Below, piece by piece: positions 1 to 7,722 of a DNA stretch of 64,000 nucleotides. The stretch's first letter is position 1; each line of letters opens with the position of its first letter. A model generated the notes under the pieces. It made no database searches. It was not told the DNA's origin and saw only the letters and a list, made by a program, of their open reading frames with translations. This DNA is from an uncultured Clostridia bacterium (lineage in GTDB: Bacteria; Bacillota; Clostridia; Oscillospirales; Feifaniaceae): assembly GCA_944376235.1 (NCBI GenBank), contig CALWCA010000003.1:1-64000 (forward strand), read 5' to 3'. The position numbers and the translations under genes are program-made.

Positions 1-48
1 GGACTGAAAATCCCCGTGTCGGTGGTTCGATTCCGCCCGGAGGCACCA
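1..48 (+). tRNA. tRNA-Phe (GAA), 3' part only
   Basis: The window opens inside a tRNA. The visible part has half of the anticodon stem, a loop reading CTGAAAA (anticodon GAA, phenylalanine), a five-base variable region, a T arm with the TTCGATT loop, the 3' acceptor strand CGGAGGC, discriminator A and an encoded CCA. The 5' half lies outside the window. It sits four bases before tRNA-Gly, so both probably belong to one tRNA transcript. Confidence 0.9.
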
Positions 49-51
49 TAA

Positions 52-127
52 GCGGATGTAGCTCATCTGGTAGAGCGCGACCTTGCCAAGGTCGAGGTAG
101 CGAGTTCGAGCCTCGTCATCCGCTCCA
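52..127 (+). tRNA. tRNA-Gly (GCC)
   Basis: A complete cloverleaf can be folded by eye. The acceptor stem GCGGATG pairs with CATCCGC, the anticodon stem CGACC/GGTCG carries loop TTGCCAA (anticodon GCC, glycine), and the T loop is TTCGAGC. CCA is encoded. It is the last tRNA of the cluster and is followed directly by a strong terminator. Confidence 0.96.
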
Positions 128-130
128 GAC

Positions 131-166
131 AAAACCGGGGCAAAGCGTATGCTTTGCCCCGGTTTT
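131..166 (+). terminator. Rho-independent terminator of the tRNA cluster
   Basis: Perfect inverted repeat of 16 bases (131-146 with 151-166) around a four-base loop. The left arm begins with AAAA and the right arm ends with TTTT, so it could work in both directions. It lies three bases after the tRNA-Gly CCA end. Confidence 0.9.
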
Positions 167-233
167 CTGCTGAAAAACACGGGAGGGCACAAAAAGACGG
201 GCCTTGCCGCAGACAAAGAGGGGAGAGGGCGGC

Positions 234-971
234 ATGTACGAAAACAAGTATGATGAAAAGGTGTTTTTCGAAAAATACGGTCAAATGCTGCGATCACAGA
301 AGGGGCTTGCGGGCGCTGCCGAGTGGGGCACACTGCGCGGGCTGCTGCCCTCCTTTGAGGGAAAGCGGGTGCTCGACCTTGGCTGCGGGTATGGTTGGCA
401 CTGCATTTATGCCGCACAGCAGGGTGCGCTTCGGGTGGTTGGAGTGGACATTTCGGAGAAAATGCTGGAAATTGCCCGGGAAAAAACCAAAGAGCCCCAG
501 GTGGAATATCTGCGCCTCCCCATGGAGGAAATCGCCTTTGAAAAGGAGAGCTTTGATCTGGTGCTCAGTTCTTTGGCGCTGCACTATGTGGCCGATTTTG
601 AAGGTCTGCTTGGGAAAATCCACAGGCTTTTGGTGCCGGGCGGCACATTGGTGTTTTCGGTCGAGCACCCCGTTTTTACGGCGCAGGGCCCGCAGGACTG
701 GTGTTATGGGGAAAAAGGAGAGATTTTGCACTACCCGGTGGATAGCTATTTTTACGAGGGGGAGCGTCAAGCCGTTTTTTTGGGTGAGCCAGTGGTGAAA
801 TATCACCGGACTCTGACGGGATATCTGGATACGCTTTTGACAAAGGGCTTTGAGCTCGAGCGTGTCGTGGAGCCCATGCCCCCGAAGGACATGCTGGATT
901 TGCCGGGAATGCTTGACGAGATGCGCCGCCCCATGATGCTGATTGTCAGAGCCCGGAAAAGAAACATATGA
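234..971 (+). CDS. Class I SAM-dependent methyltransferase
   Basis: 245-residue protein of the Rossmann-fold methyltransferase family (methyltransferase_11/UbiE-like). Motif I, VLDLGCGYG, is at residues 46-54 and binds S-adenosylmethionine; an acidic residue in VGVDISEKM follows strand 2. A post-core segment, LVPGGTLVFSVEHP, is typical of the family. The ATG at 234 is preceded by GGGGAGAGGG; a TTG 30 bases upstream is possible but lacks a ribosome site. The substrate cannot be told from sequence; these stand-alone enzymes act on small molecules, tRNA or proteins. It stands alone between the tRNA cluster and a convergent LysR gene. Confidence 0.9.
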   Translation: MYENKYDEKVFFEKYGQMLRSQKGLAGAAEWGTLRGLLPSFEGKRVLDLGCGYGWHCIYAAQQGALRVVGVDISEKMLEIAREKTKEPQVEYLRLPMEEIAFEKESFDLVLSSLALHYVADFEGLLGKIHRLLVPGGTLVFSVEHPVFTAQGPQDWCYGEKGEILHYPVDSYFYEGERQAVFLGEPVVKYHRTLTGYLDTLLTKGFELERVVEPMPPKDMLDLPGMLDEMRRPMMLIVRARKRNI

Positions 972-1002
972 ATAAAGCCCCTTTTCAAAAAGAGGAAGCG
1001 GC

Positions 1003-1045
1003 GCAGGGGCCCGGCCGGGAAGTTTTTTCCCGGCCGGGCCCCTGC
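1003..1045. terminator. GC-rich 17-bp hairpin between convergent genes
   Basis: Perfect 17-base arms (1003-1019 with 1029-1045) enclose a nine-base loop that contains six T. It lies between the ends of the methyltransferase (+) and the LysR gene (-). No good U tract follows on the plus strand; on the minus strand a short T-rich stretch follows some 12 bases later. Probably a shared terminator, but of unusual form. Confidence 0.5.
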
Positions 1046-1136
1046 ACTTTTGCTGCCGGACACATGAAAAACAGGCGCCAAGCTGCCCCGGAAGGGTGCG
1101 TAGGAGCGTTGGAAAAAGGATGTATCAGGGGGCAGG

Positions 1137-2042
1137 TCAGGAGGTCTTATACAGCTTTCCGGTTTCGTTGTAGGCGGCGGCAATGTCCTTGAGAATCTCA
1201 ACATGCTCAAAGTCGGGGCGGTAGACCATGTTGGTCTCACGGATCATAGAGAGGTTTTCAATGGGAAGCACGGTGATTTTCTTTTTTTTCAACTCGTCGA
1301 GGCAGACGCTTTTGGGCAGGATCGAGACGCCGAAGTCGCGGCGGATGAGATCCTTGATGGTGGCAATATTGTCCACCTCCAGCACCACATGGAATTCGTC
1401 GATGGACATGTTGTGGCTCTCCAGATGAGAGACAAAGAGGTTGCGCGTGGCCGAGGTGGGCAGCCGCAAAATCATGCGTTCTTTTTTGATGTCTCTCAAA
1501 GTCACGCTGCTTCTGGAAGCAAGCGGGTTGTTGTTGGAAACAGCAAGCACCAGGAAATCGGTGTCCAGCAGAATCGAACGAAATTCCCCTTTGGGAGCCG
1601 ATGCGTCAATCATGGCCAGGTCGAGCTCGTAATTGCGCAGCTTATCATAAAGATTGTTGATGGTATCCGTAATAATTTTTATGGAAACTCCTTCATGAGC
1701 AGTGCAGTATTTTGCCAGTGCCTCTGCGATAAAATTGCTTTCCGCCGTATGGGTCACGCCCACTGTGAGCCGGGTAATGTGGCGCTGCTCATCCTTGAGC
1801 TCCTGGGAAAGCTGCTCTCGGATCGCCTGCAGGCGGCGGGCGTATTTAAGGACGATTTCTCCCTCTGCAGTAGGTCTTAAGCCTGTCTCAGAGCGAAAAA
1901 AGAGCTTGACCCCCAGCTCCCTCTCGAGCTGCTTGATATGGTGGCTTACGGCGGGCTGCGTCAGGGAAAGCAGCTCGGCGGCACGCGTAAAGCTGCCGGT
2001 CTCGTGCACCTTGAGCAGGGTATAAAGTTTCGAATCGATCAT
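1137..2042 (-). CDS. LysR family transcriptional regulator
   Basis: 301-residue LysR-type regulator, the usual length. The N-terminal winged helix-turn-helix spans about residues 1-60, with the characteristic SFTRAAELLSLTQPAVSHH recognition region; the rest is the periplasmic-binding-protein-like effector domain. ATG at 2042 is preceded by AAAGGGG. It is divergent from the antiporter gene at 2187 across 144 bases that hold an inverted repeat, so autoregulation and control of the antiporter are likely (inference from the usual layout of this family). The effector is unknown. Confidence 0.93.
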   Translation of the reverse strand: MIDSKLYTLLKVHETGSFTRAAELLSLTQPAVSHHIKQLERELGVKLFFRSETGLRPTAEGEIVLKYARRLQAIREQLSQELKDEQRHITRLTVGVTHTAESNFIAEALAKYCTAHEGVSIKIITDTINNLYDKLRNYELDLAMIDASAPKGEFRSILLDTDFLVLAVSNNNPLASRSSVTLRDIKKERMILRLPTSATRNLFVSHLESHNMSIDEFHVVLEVDNIATIKDLIRRDFGVSILPKSVCLDELKKKKITVLPIENLSMIRETNMVYRPDFEHVEILKDIAAAYNETGKLYKTS

Positions 2043-2119
2043 CGGGAAAACATCCCCTTTCTGACGAAAAAATAAAAAATTTTTATAGAATTAAAATATA
2101 TCATGATTTTATTTTATCT

Positions 2120-2150
2120 CAAGTTGTGATTATGATAGTAGCACAACTTG
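2120..2150. promoter_or_regulatory. Inverted-repeat operator with embedded promoter for the antiporter
   Basis: CAAGTTGTG at 2120-2128 is mirrored exactly by CACAACTTG at 2142-2150, with 13 bases between. TATGAT at 2131-2136, inside the spacer, is a plausible -10 box for the rightward gene; no good -35 was found. Position in the divergent AT-rich region beside a LysR gene suggests a LysR-type binding site. Confidence 0.6.
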
Positions 2151-2186
2151 AAACCATGTGCAAGGTCTTGGAAAGGGAGATGCGAT

Positions 2187-3452
2187 ATGTGTGAATGGCT
2201 GAGCGGATGCAGCGAGGTGGCAACGGTGCTTTTGAGCCTGTGCATGATGCTCTTTATGGGTTTCTTGGTGACGCGGGCAACCAAACTGCTGCGCCTTCCC
2301 AATGTCAGTGGATATATCATTGCGGGAATTTTGCTGGGCCCCTGTGTGCTTCACGCGGTGCCCGACACCTTTTTAAGTGGGATCGGATTTGTCAGCGACC
2401 TGGCGCTGTCCTTTATCGCCTTTGGGGTAGGGGGTTATTTTACAAAGGAAACCTTCTCACAATCCAAGGGCAACACGCTGGTGATCACGCTGTTCGAAGC
2501 GTTGCTGGCGGGCGTTTTGGTGACCCTTGGCATGCGTTTCCTTTTTCATATGGATTGGAGCTTTTCTCTGCTTTTGGGAGCCATTGCAACGGCTACGGCG
2601 CCGGCCAGCACCATGATGACCATTCGGCAGTATCAGGCAAGCGGCCCCTTTGTCAGCACGCTTTTGCAGGTGGTTTCGCTCGACGACGTGGTTTGCCTGT
2701 GTGTCTTCAGCGTGGCGACGGCGGTGGTAAGAGCGGGGGAGGACGGGGTGTTTTCCCTGGCAAAAATCGGACTTCCGCTTCTTTCCAATGCGGCGATGCT
2801 GCTGTTTGGAGCCCTTTGCGGGGTGGTGCTCAAGCTGCTGCTGCGGGAGCGGCGCAGTGCGGACAACAGGCTGATTCTCACGGTGGCTATGGTGCTCGCC
2901 GTCTCGGGGGTCTGCGCCCTGCTCGACGTTTCGCCTCTGCTCTCCTGCATGGCGCTTGGAGCAAGCTATATCAACCTTACGGGGGACCGGCATCTGTATG
3001 AGCAGGTCGACGATTTCACGCCGCCAATCCTGGCGCTTTTTTTCATTGTGTCGGGGATGAATCTCAACGTGAGCTCGTTGCGTCAATTCGGATTGGTTGG
3101 AATCGGATACTTTTTCATTCGCATTGTCGGCAAGTATATTGGGGCCTATGCGGGCTGTGACGTGACGGGCTGCGACGCCTCCTTGCGCAATTGGCTGGGT
3201 GTGGCGCTGGTGCCGCAGGCGGGCGTGGCGATCGGGCTTGCCTTTTTGGGGCAGCGCCTGCTGCCGGAGGCCGTCGGGGAGCTGCTGCTCACCATTATCT
3301 TGTCTTCCTCGGTGCTTTATGAGCTGATTGGGCCTGCCAGCGCAAAGGCGGCGCTCTTTTGTTCGGGGGCCATTCCAAGGCCTCAGAGAGCGCACAAGAC
3401 GTTTTTTTTACGCAAGAGGACGGGCTACAGCCAAGAGCTTCTAAAAAAGTGA
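2187..3452 (+). CDS. CPA2-type cation/proton antiporter membrane protein
   Basis: 421-residue polytopic membrane protein, about 12 helices, of the monovalent cation:proton antiporter-2 / NhaA-like fold (Na_H_Exchanger family). The N-terminal signature LLRLPNVSGYIIAGILLGP is typical; a charged half-helix region follows at about residues 150-180 (ATAPASTMMTIRQY, SLDDVVCL). There is no C-terminal TrkA-N/RCK domain, so it is a stand-alone transporter unit. ATG at 2187 follows AAAGGGAG; a TTG 39 bases upstream has no ribosome site and overlaps the operator. It likely exchanges Na+ or K+ for H+, and expression is probably controlled by the divergent LysR protein. Confidence 0.85.
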   Translation: MCEWLSGCSEVATVLLSLCMMLFMGFLVTRATKLLRLPNVSGYIIAGILLGPCVLHAVPDTFLSGIGFVSDLALSFIAFGVGGYFTKETFSQSKGNTLVITLFEALLAGVLVTLGMRFLFHMDWSFSLLLGAIATATAPASTMMTIRQYQASGPFVSTLLQVVSLDDVVCLCVFSVATAVVRAGEDGVFSLAKIGLPLLSNAAMLLFGALCGVVLKLLLRERRSADNRLILTVAMVLAVSGVCALLDVSPLLSCMALGASYINLTGDRHLYEQVDDFTPPILALFFIVSGMNLNVSSLRQFGLVGIGYFFIRIVGKYIGAYAGCDVTGCDASLRNWLGVALVPQAGVAIGLAFLGQRLLPEAVGELLLTIILSSSVLYELIGPASAKAALFCSGAIPRPQRAHKTFFLRKRTGYSQELLKK

Positions 3453-3474
3453 ATCCCCTTGAGGGCTGCCCGCG

Positions 3475-3525
3475 AAAAAGCAGCCAACGGCACTGGGCCA
3501 AATGCCCTGCCGTTGGCTGCTTTTT
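3475..3525. terminator. Bidirectional Rho-independent terminator
   Basis: 18-base arms (3475-3492 and 3508-3525) with AAAAA on the left end and TTTTT on the right end, so it can end both the rightward antiporter transcript and the leftward P-loop gene transcript. Confidence 0.92.
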
Positions 3526-3558
3526 GCTTTTATGATGATGGACAAGAAAAATAATTGC

Positions 3559-3975
3559 TTAGAATTTGGTGATAAACTGATGCAGTTTCTCGGGGATCTC
3601 GGAGATGTCGGCCGAAACGGTGGATGTCAGCGTGAGATTGTTGGCCGTGGTCAAGGCATCCATCGAAAGGAAGAAGGCCGTCATGGCTTCAAAATCAGTG
3701 CCGCAGAGCTTGGTAATGGAATCCACAAAAATATCGGTGCAGTCATAGTCGCCGGCCATGATTCCGCAGACGAAACCTGCCATGACGGGATAGCTGTCAA
3801 CCAGGAATTCGTCGGCCCGGATGAGACGGACCTGCGGCTTGATGTCATAGGTCAGGGAGTTGCCCTTTTCGATGCAGACAACATTGCCCTTGCTGGTATC
3901 GGATGCCTGATGAACCAGATCCACTAAATGCTTGGTTTTGCCCGTTCCTTTTTTTCCAACGATTAACTTCACCAT
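3559..3975 (-). CDS. Small P-loop NTP-binding protein of unknown function
   Basis: 138 residues. A perfect Walker A, GKKGTGKT, lies at residues 7-14, and a likely Walker B (CTDIFVDSI) near residue 80. The rest resembles the short ATP-binding proteins often labelled PilT-like in Clostridia, but no PilT- or ATPase-specific motif beyond the P loop is visible. The ATG at 3975 has a modest ribosome site (GGAG). It has its own strong promoter and is bounded by a bidirectional terminator, so it is monocistronic. Its function cannot be assigned; it may sense or bind nucleotide rather than act as a motor because of its small size. Confidence 0.8.
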   Translation of the reverse strand: MVKLIVGKKGTGKTKHLVDLVHQASDTSKGNVVCIEKGNSLTYDIKPQVRLIRADEFLVDSYPVMAGFVCGIMAGDYDCTDIFVDSITKLCGTDFEAMTAFFLSMDALTTANNLTLTSTVSADISEIPEKLHQFITKF

Positions 3976-4028
3976 ATCAAATTACTCCTATCTTAAAAAG
4001 CATTGCGGCGAATGTTTCTTTATCATGT

Positions 4029-4057
4029 ATTATACAGGAAAAGGACAGGCAAATCAA
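4029..4057 (-). promoter_or_regulatory. Sigma-A promoter of the P-loop gene
   Basis: On the minus strand TTGATT (4057-4052) and a consensus TATAAT (4034-4029) are separated by 17 bases, about 55 bases before the start codon at 3975. Confidence 0.85.
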
Positions 4058-4081
4058 CATCAACTTTCAGGCAATCTGCAA

Positions 4082-5230
4082 TTATTGTGCCATCATCAGC
4101 ATGCCGAGATATCGGGTGAACTGCTGCAGGAGGGTTCTGCGCGGCACGGCGTGGGCGGCCACAATCCGTCCGCGCCCGAGCTCATTTTCTCCCAGGCGGA
4201 AAACCACCTCTCCCACGGTCTGCCCGTCCTCCACCGGTGCAGTAAGCCGTTCCTGAACGGTGACGGAGGCATCCACCACGCGCGTGTCCCCTTTTTCCAG
4301 CACGGTGGTTACGCTGTCCGGAATGCACAGCAGCTCCACCTCCTCAAGCGTGCCGCCGTCAACCGGGATGGGGGCCAGCCGCTCAACCGGCAGCACCGTT
4401 TTCTCATAGTTTGCAAAGCCAAAGTCCAAAAGCTGAGCGGCCGACTTAAAGCGCTCGGCCGTGGAGGGGGCTGCCATGACGACGGCGATAAGCTGCATGT
4501 CGCCGCGAACGGCCGAGGCAGACAGGCAGTATTTTGCAAGGTCGGTCGAGCCCGTTTTGAGACCGGTGGTGCCGGAGTAGGAGCGCAGCAGCTTGTTCGT
4601 ATTGGCAAGCTCAAAGGCGCCGCCGCGCAGCGAGTCCATCCAGATGGTGGTGTAGTCTGTGATCCAAGAGTGCTTTTCAAGGAGCTCTGCCGACATCAGG
4701 GCAATGTCGTGGGCCGTGGTGAGATGGCCGGCTTCGTCCAGCCCGTGACAGTTGACAAAATGGGTGTTTTCCATGCCCAGCTCTTCGGCCTTCTGGTTCA
4801 TGAGGGCCACAAAGCCTTCGGTGCTGCCTGCGACATGTTCTGCCATGGCGGTTGCGGCGTCATTTCCCGAGGCGACGACGATGGCTTTAAGCAGATCCCG
4901 TACGCTCATGGCCTCTCCCACCTCCAGATAGATCTGGGAGCCCCCCATGGAGGCGGCGTTTTCGCTGGCAGTCACCATGTCGTCCATGGAAATACGGCCG
5001 GAGTCGACGGCCTCGGCCACCAGCAGGATGGTCATGATTTTGGTCACGCTGGCAGGCGGGAGCGGGGTATTGGCATCCTTTTCATAGAGGATTTTGCCGG
5101 TAGAGGACTCCATTAAAATTGCGCTGGGCGCGCTGATTTCGGGCGGCACCGGAGCTGCTGCGGCAGGCAGGCACAGCACGGCCGACAGGAGCAGTGCGGC
5201 AAGCAAAGAAAAAAGCCGTTTGACAGGCAT
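4082..5230 (-). CDS. D-alanyl-D-alanine carboxypeptidase (PBP5/DacA-like)
   Basis: 382-residue S11-family penicillin-binding protein that trims the terminal D-Ala from peptidoglycan pentapeptides outside the membrane. A signal peptide covers residues 1-26. All three catalytic motifs are present: SVTK at 61-64, SGN at 121-123 and KTG at 225-227. The C-terminal beta-rich domain ends in a hydrophobic tail, as in PBP5. ATG at 5230 follows GGAGGGG. It is probably the working D,D-carboxypeptidase of this region, in contrast to the motif-deficient homologue at 37181-38515. Confidence 0.95.
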   Translation of the reverse strand: MPVKRLFSLLAALLLSAVLCLPAAAAPVPPEISAPSAILMESSTGKILYEKDANTPLPPASVTKIMTILLVAEAVDSGRISMDDMVTASENAASMGGSQIYLEVGEAMSVRDLLKAIVVASGNDAATAMAEHVAGSTEGFVALMNQKAEELGMENTHFVNCHGLDEAGHLTTAHDIALMSAELLEKHSWITDYTTIWMDSLRGGAFELANTNKLLRSYSGTTGLKTGSTDLAKYCLSASAVRGDMQLIAVVMAAPSTAERFKSAAQLLDFGFANYEKTVLPVERLAPIPVDGGTLEEVELLCIPDSVTTVLEKGDTRVVDASVTVQERLTAPVEDGQTVGEVVFRLGENELGRGRIVAAHAVPRRTLLQQFTRYLGMLMMAQ

Positions 5231-5580
5231 AAAGACCCCTCCGTTTCAATATCGGCCACGGCGCCCAGTTAAGCTGCCGGTGTGCGCGGCCGCTTCTTTT
5301 GGCTATCATATGCATTTGTTCAGGCTCTCATGTGCAAAGAGCACGCAGGAAATTTTGAAGGATTTTCAAAAAAGGGTACCCAAGGTTTCGCCTTCATGAT
5401 ATACTACCTTCGATGGACAAAAGACGGTGCCGCCGGCAGGCTTTGGGTAGTGCTGCGCCAGTTTGGACGAAGAAGCTCTGCAAGGGTCAAACGTCATGCA
5501 GCGCCAGGGGCTTTGCCGTCTTCCCTTTCTTTAGGAAGGGGGATTGGAGATTCAAGCTATCGTCTGTCAAAGGAGGAGCC
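5231..5580. other. Intergenic region with a possible structured leader for the M20 gene
   Basis: 350 bases between divergent genes. The left part holds the ribosome site and presumably the promoter of the carboxypeptidase gene. A TATACT-like element near 5400 could be a -10 box for rightward transcription, which would give a leader of about 170 bases. Within it AAGACGG (5421-5427) can pair with CCGTCTT (5516-5522), closing a GC-rich domain, and a small hairpin near 5521-5540 precedes AAAGGAGGAG. No known riboswitch was recognised and no protein gene is convincing. Confidence 0.4.
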
Positions 5581-6753
5581 ATGAACCAGATCAAAGCATT
5601 GGCACACAGCGTTTATCCGCAGATGGTGGAGGTACGCCGTGCGCTGCACCGGCACCCTGAGCCCAGCATGCAGGAATTTGAGACCACACGCCGGCTGGCG
5701 GCCGAAATGGACAGACTTGGCGTTCCCTACAGGCTGACCGAACCGACGGGACTGATTGCGCAAATCGAGGGAGCAAGGCCCGGTGCACGGGTGGCCCTGC
5801 GCGCCGATATCGACGCGCTGAGCATCGGGGAAAAGACAGGGCTGCCCTTCGCCTCGCAGGAGCCGGGAATGATGCACGCCTGCGGACACGATGCGCATGC
5901 CGCCATGCTGGTGGGCGCCGCGGAGATTTTGATGGCCTGCAGGGATTCCTTTGCAGGCTCAGTACGCCTGCTGTTCCAGCCGGCGGAGGAGACGGGCCAG
6001 GGGGCCCGGCTTTTGATTGAGCAGGGGGCGCTCGAGGGCGTCTCCATGACCTTTGGGCTTCACCTGCTGGCCGGATTCAAGCCGGGATGGCTTTCTGCGT
6101 CGACAGGGGCCAGCGCGCCGGCCGCATCGCGCTTTACCATAAAGATCCGGGGAAAGACCACGCATGGGGCGCGGCCCGAGGCGGGGGTGGACGCCACGCT
6201 GGCGGCAAGCGCCCTGGTCATGAATTTGCAGTCCATTGTCAGCAGGGAAATGTCTCCCAAGCAGCAGGTGGTGGTCACGGTGGGACAGCTTCACAGTGGC
6301 ACCCGCTTCAATATCGTTTCGGGGGAGGCCTATCTGGACGGGACGGTGCGCTGTTACGACAGGGACATCCACCATGCCATGCCGGGGATTTTCGCGCGCA
6401 TCGTCCAAAACACGGCGGCGACCTACCGGTGTGAGGCTGAGCTCTCCTACGAAAAGATGGTGGAGGTGCTGGTCAACGACGAGCAGGGCTCCCGGTTTGT
6501 CTATGAGGCGGCAAAAAAGGTGGTGGATGACCCCTCTTTCGCCACCATGGGAGACACCCACATGTCGGGCTCGGACGACTTTTCCGAGTATACGATGGCG
6601 GGACGCGGCGCCTTTGCCACACTGGGCGCGGGAAAGAGTCATCCCCATCATTCGGAATTTTTCGACATTGAGGAGCCGGTGATGACGGTGGGCGCCGCCT
6701 ATTTTGCACAGGTGGCGATGGATTTTCTCAACGCGAGCACGCAGGAAGGATGA
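5581..6753 (+). CDS. M20 family metallo-amidohydrolase (N-acyl amino acid / hippurate hydrolase type)
   Basis: 390-residue cytosolic peptidase-M20D protein, normal length. Metal-site motifs are intact: MHACGHDAHAAM with Cys101, His103 and His106, the general-base pair EE at 136-137, and a late HPHHSEFF segment. A dimerisation domain lies in the middle (about 180-295). These enzymes cleave N-acyl or N-acetyl amino acids and related amides; the true substrate is not visible. The open frame extends upstream, but AGGAGGAG eight bases before ATG 5581 fixes the start. Four bases separate it from the next gene, so the two are one operon. Confidence 0.92.
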   Translation: MNQIKALAHSVYPQMVEVRRALHRHPEPSMQEFETTRRLAAEMDRLGVPYRLTEPTGLIAQIEGARPGARVALRADIDALSIGEKTGLPFASQEPGMMHACGHDAHAAMLVGAAEILMACRDSFAGSVRLLFQPAEETGQGARLLIEQGALEGVSMTFGLHLLAGFKPGWLSASTGASAPAASRFTIKIRGKTTHGARPEAGVDATLAASALVMNLQSIVSREMSPKQQVVVTVGQLHSGTRFNIVSGEAYLDGTVRCYDRDIHHAMPGIFARIVQNTAATYRCEAELSYEKMVEVLVNDEQGSRFVYEAAKKVVDDPSFATMGDTHMSGSDDFSEYTMAGRGAFATLGAGKSHPHHSEFFDIEEPVMTVGAAYFAQVAMDFLNASTQEG

Positions 6754-6757
6754 GAGC

Positions 6758-7672
6758 ATGAAAATAGCGGTAGTGGGCCTGGGCGGCGTGGGCGGCTTTG
6801 TGGGCGGCGCCCTGGCGAGAGTGCAGCCCAAGACCTGTTTTTTGGCCAGAGGGGAAAACCTGGCCGTGATTTTGAAAGAGGGGCTGACGGTGGAATCCGG
6901 CCGCCTGGGACGGTTTTGCGTGGTGCCGGTGCTGGCCACCGACGACGCACGGGAAATCGGCGTGGCCGACGCCGTGATCTTGGCGGTTAAGGGCTATGAT
7001 TTGGAGCAGGCCTGCCGTCAGATTGCGCCCATGATCGGGCCGCGCACGGTGGTGCTGCCCCTGCTCAACGGGGTGACGGTGTCGCAGGTGATGGAGCCCC
7101 TGCTGCCTGACTGTATTCTGGCGGACGGGTGCATCAACGTGTTCAGTCATCTGGCGCAGCCGGGAAAAGTGCGCCAGCAGGGCGAGGGCTGCCGCATTGT
7201 TTTGGGCATGATGAATGCCAAGCTGCCGCCAGAGCTTTTGGCGCTGGGCCTTGAGCTTGAGCATGCCGGCATCCCCGTGGAGGCGACAAGGAACATTGCG
7301 CAGGCAAGCTGGATCAAGTATACGCTCATGTGCGGCAACAGCGTGGCCCTTACAAGATTTGACGTGCCGGCTGGAGGCATCCAGCAGGATATGCAAAAGC
7401 TCGATTTTTTGCGCAGCGCCTATCGTGAGCTGGTGAGCGTGGCAAAGGCGAGGGGCGTCGAGATGCCCGAGGGATTGGTGGAGCAGTATATGGACAACTT
7501 CATGGCTCTTCCCCCCGATACGATGACCTCTCTTTACCGCGATCTCAAGCAGGGGAAAAAGAAAAATGAGCTTTCGCACATCGTGGGCCGGCTGGTCGAG
7601 CTGGCAAGGGAAGCGGGCGTTGCGGTCCCCTGCCATGAGGCCGTGCTGGAACAGTACAGGGAGTTTCTCTGA
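6758..7672 (+). CDS. 2-dehydropantoate 2-reductase family protein
   Basis: 304-residue ketopantoate reductase (PanE/ApbA) homologue. The N-terminal NADP-binding motif is GLGGVGG (about residues 7-13) and the C-terminal helical domain has the conserved SWIKYTLMCGNS segment with the presumed catalytic Lys. True PanE makes pantoate for coenzyme A; the family also has members acting on other 2-keto acids, and no other pantothenate gene is nearby. It is co-transcribed with the M20 hydrolase, which could instead suggest a role with an amino-acid-derived keto acid (inference). Confidence 0.85.
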   Translation: MKIAVVGLGGVGGFVGGALARVQPKTCFLARGENLAVILKEGLTVESGRLGRFCVVPVLATDDAREIGVADAVILAVKGYDLEQACRQIAPMIGPRTVVLPLLNGVTVSQVMEPLLPDCILADGCINVFSHLAQPGKVRQQGEGCRIVLGMMNAKLPPELLALGLELEHAGIPVEATRNIAQASWIKYTLMCGNSVALTRFDVPAGGIQQDMQKLDFLRSAYRELVSVAKARGVEMPEGLVEQYMDNFMALPPDTMTSLYRDLKQGKKKNELSHIVGRLVELAREAGVAVPCHEAVLEQYREFL

Positions 7673-7722
7673 GCAGTGGATGAAAAGAGCGAAAAATCTG
7701 CGGTAAAGGTGATGATGGCATC

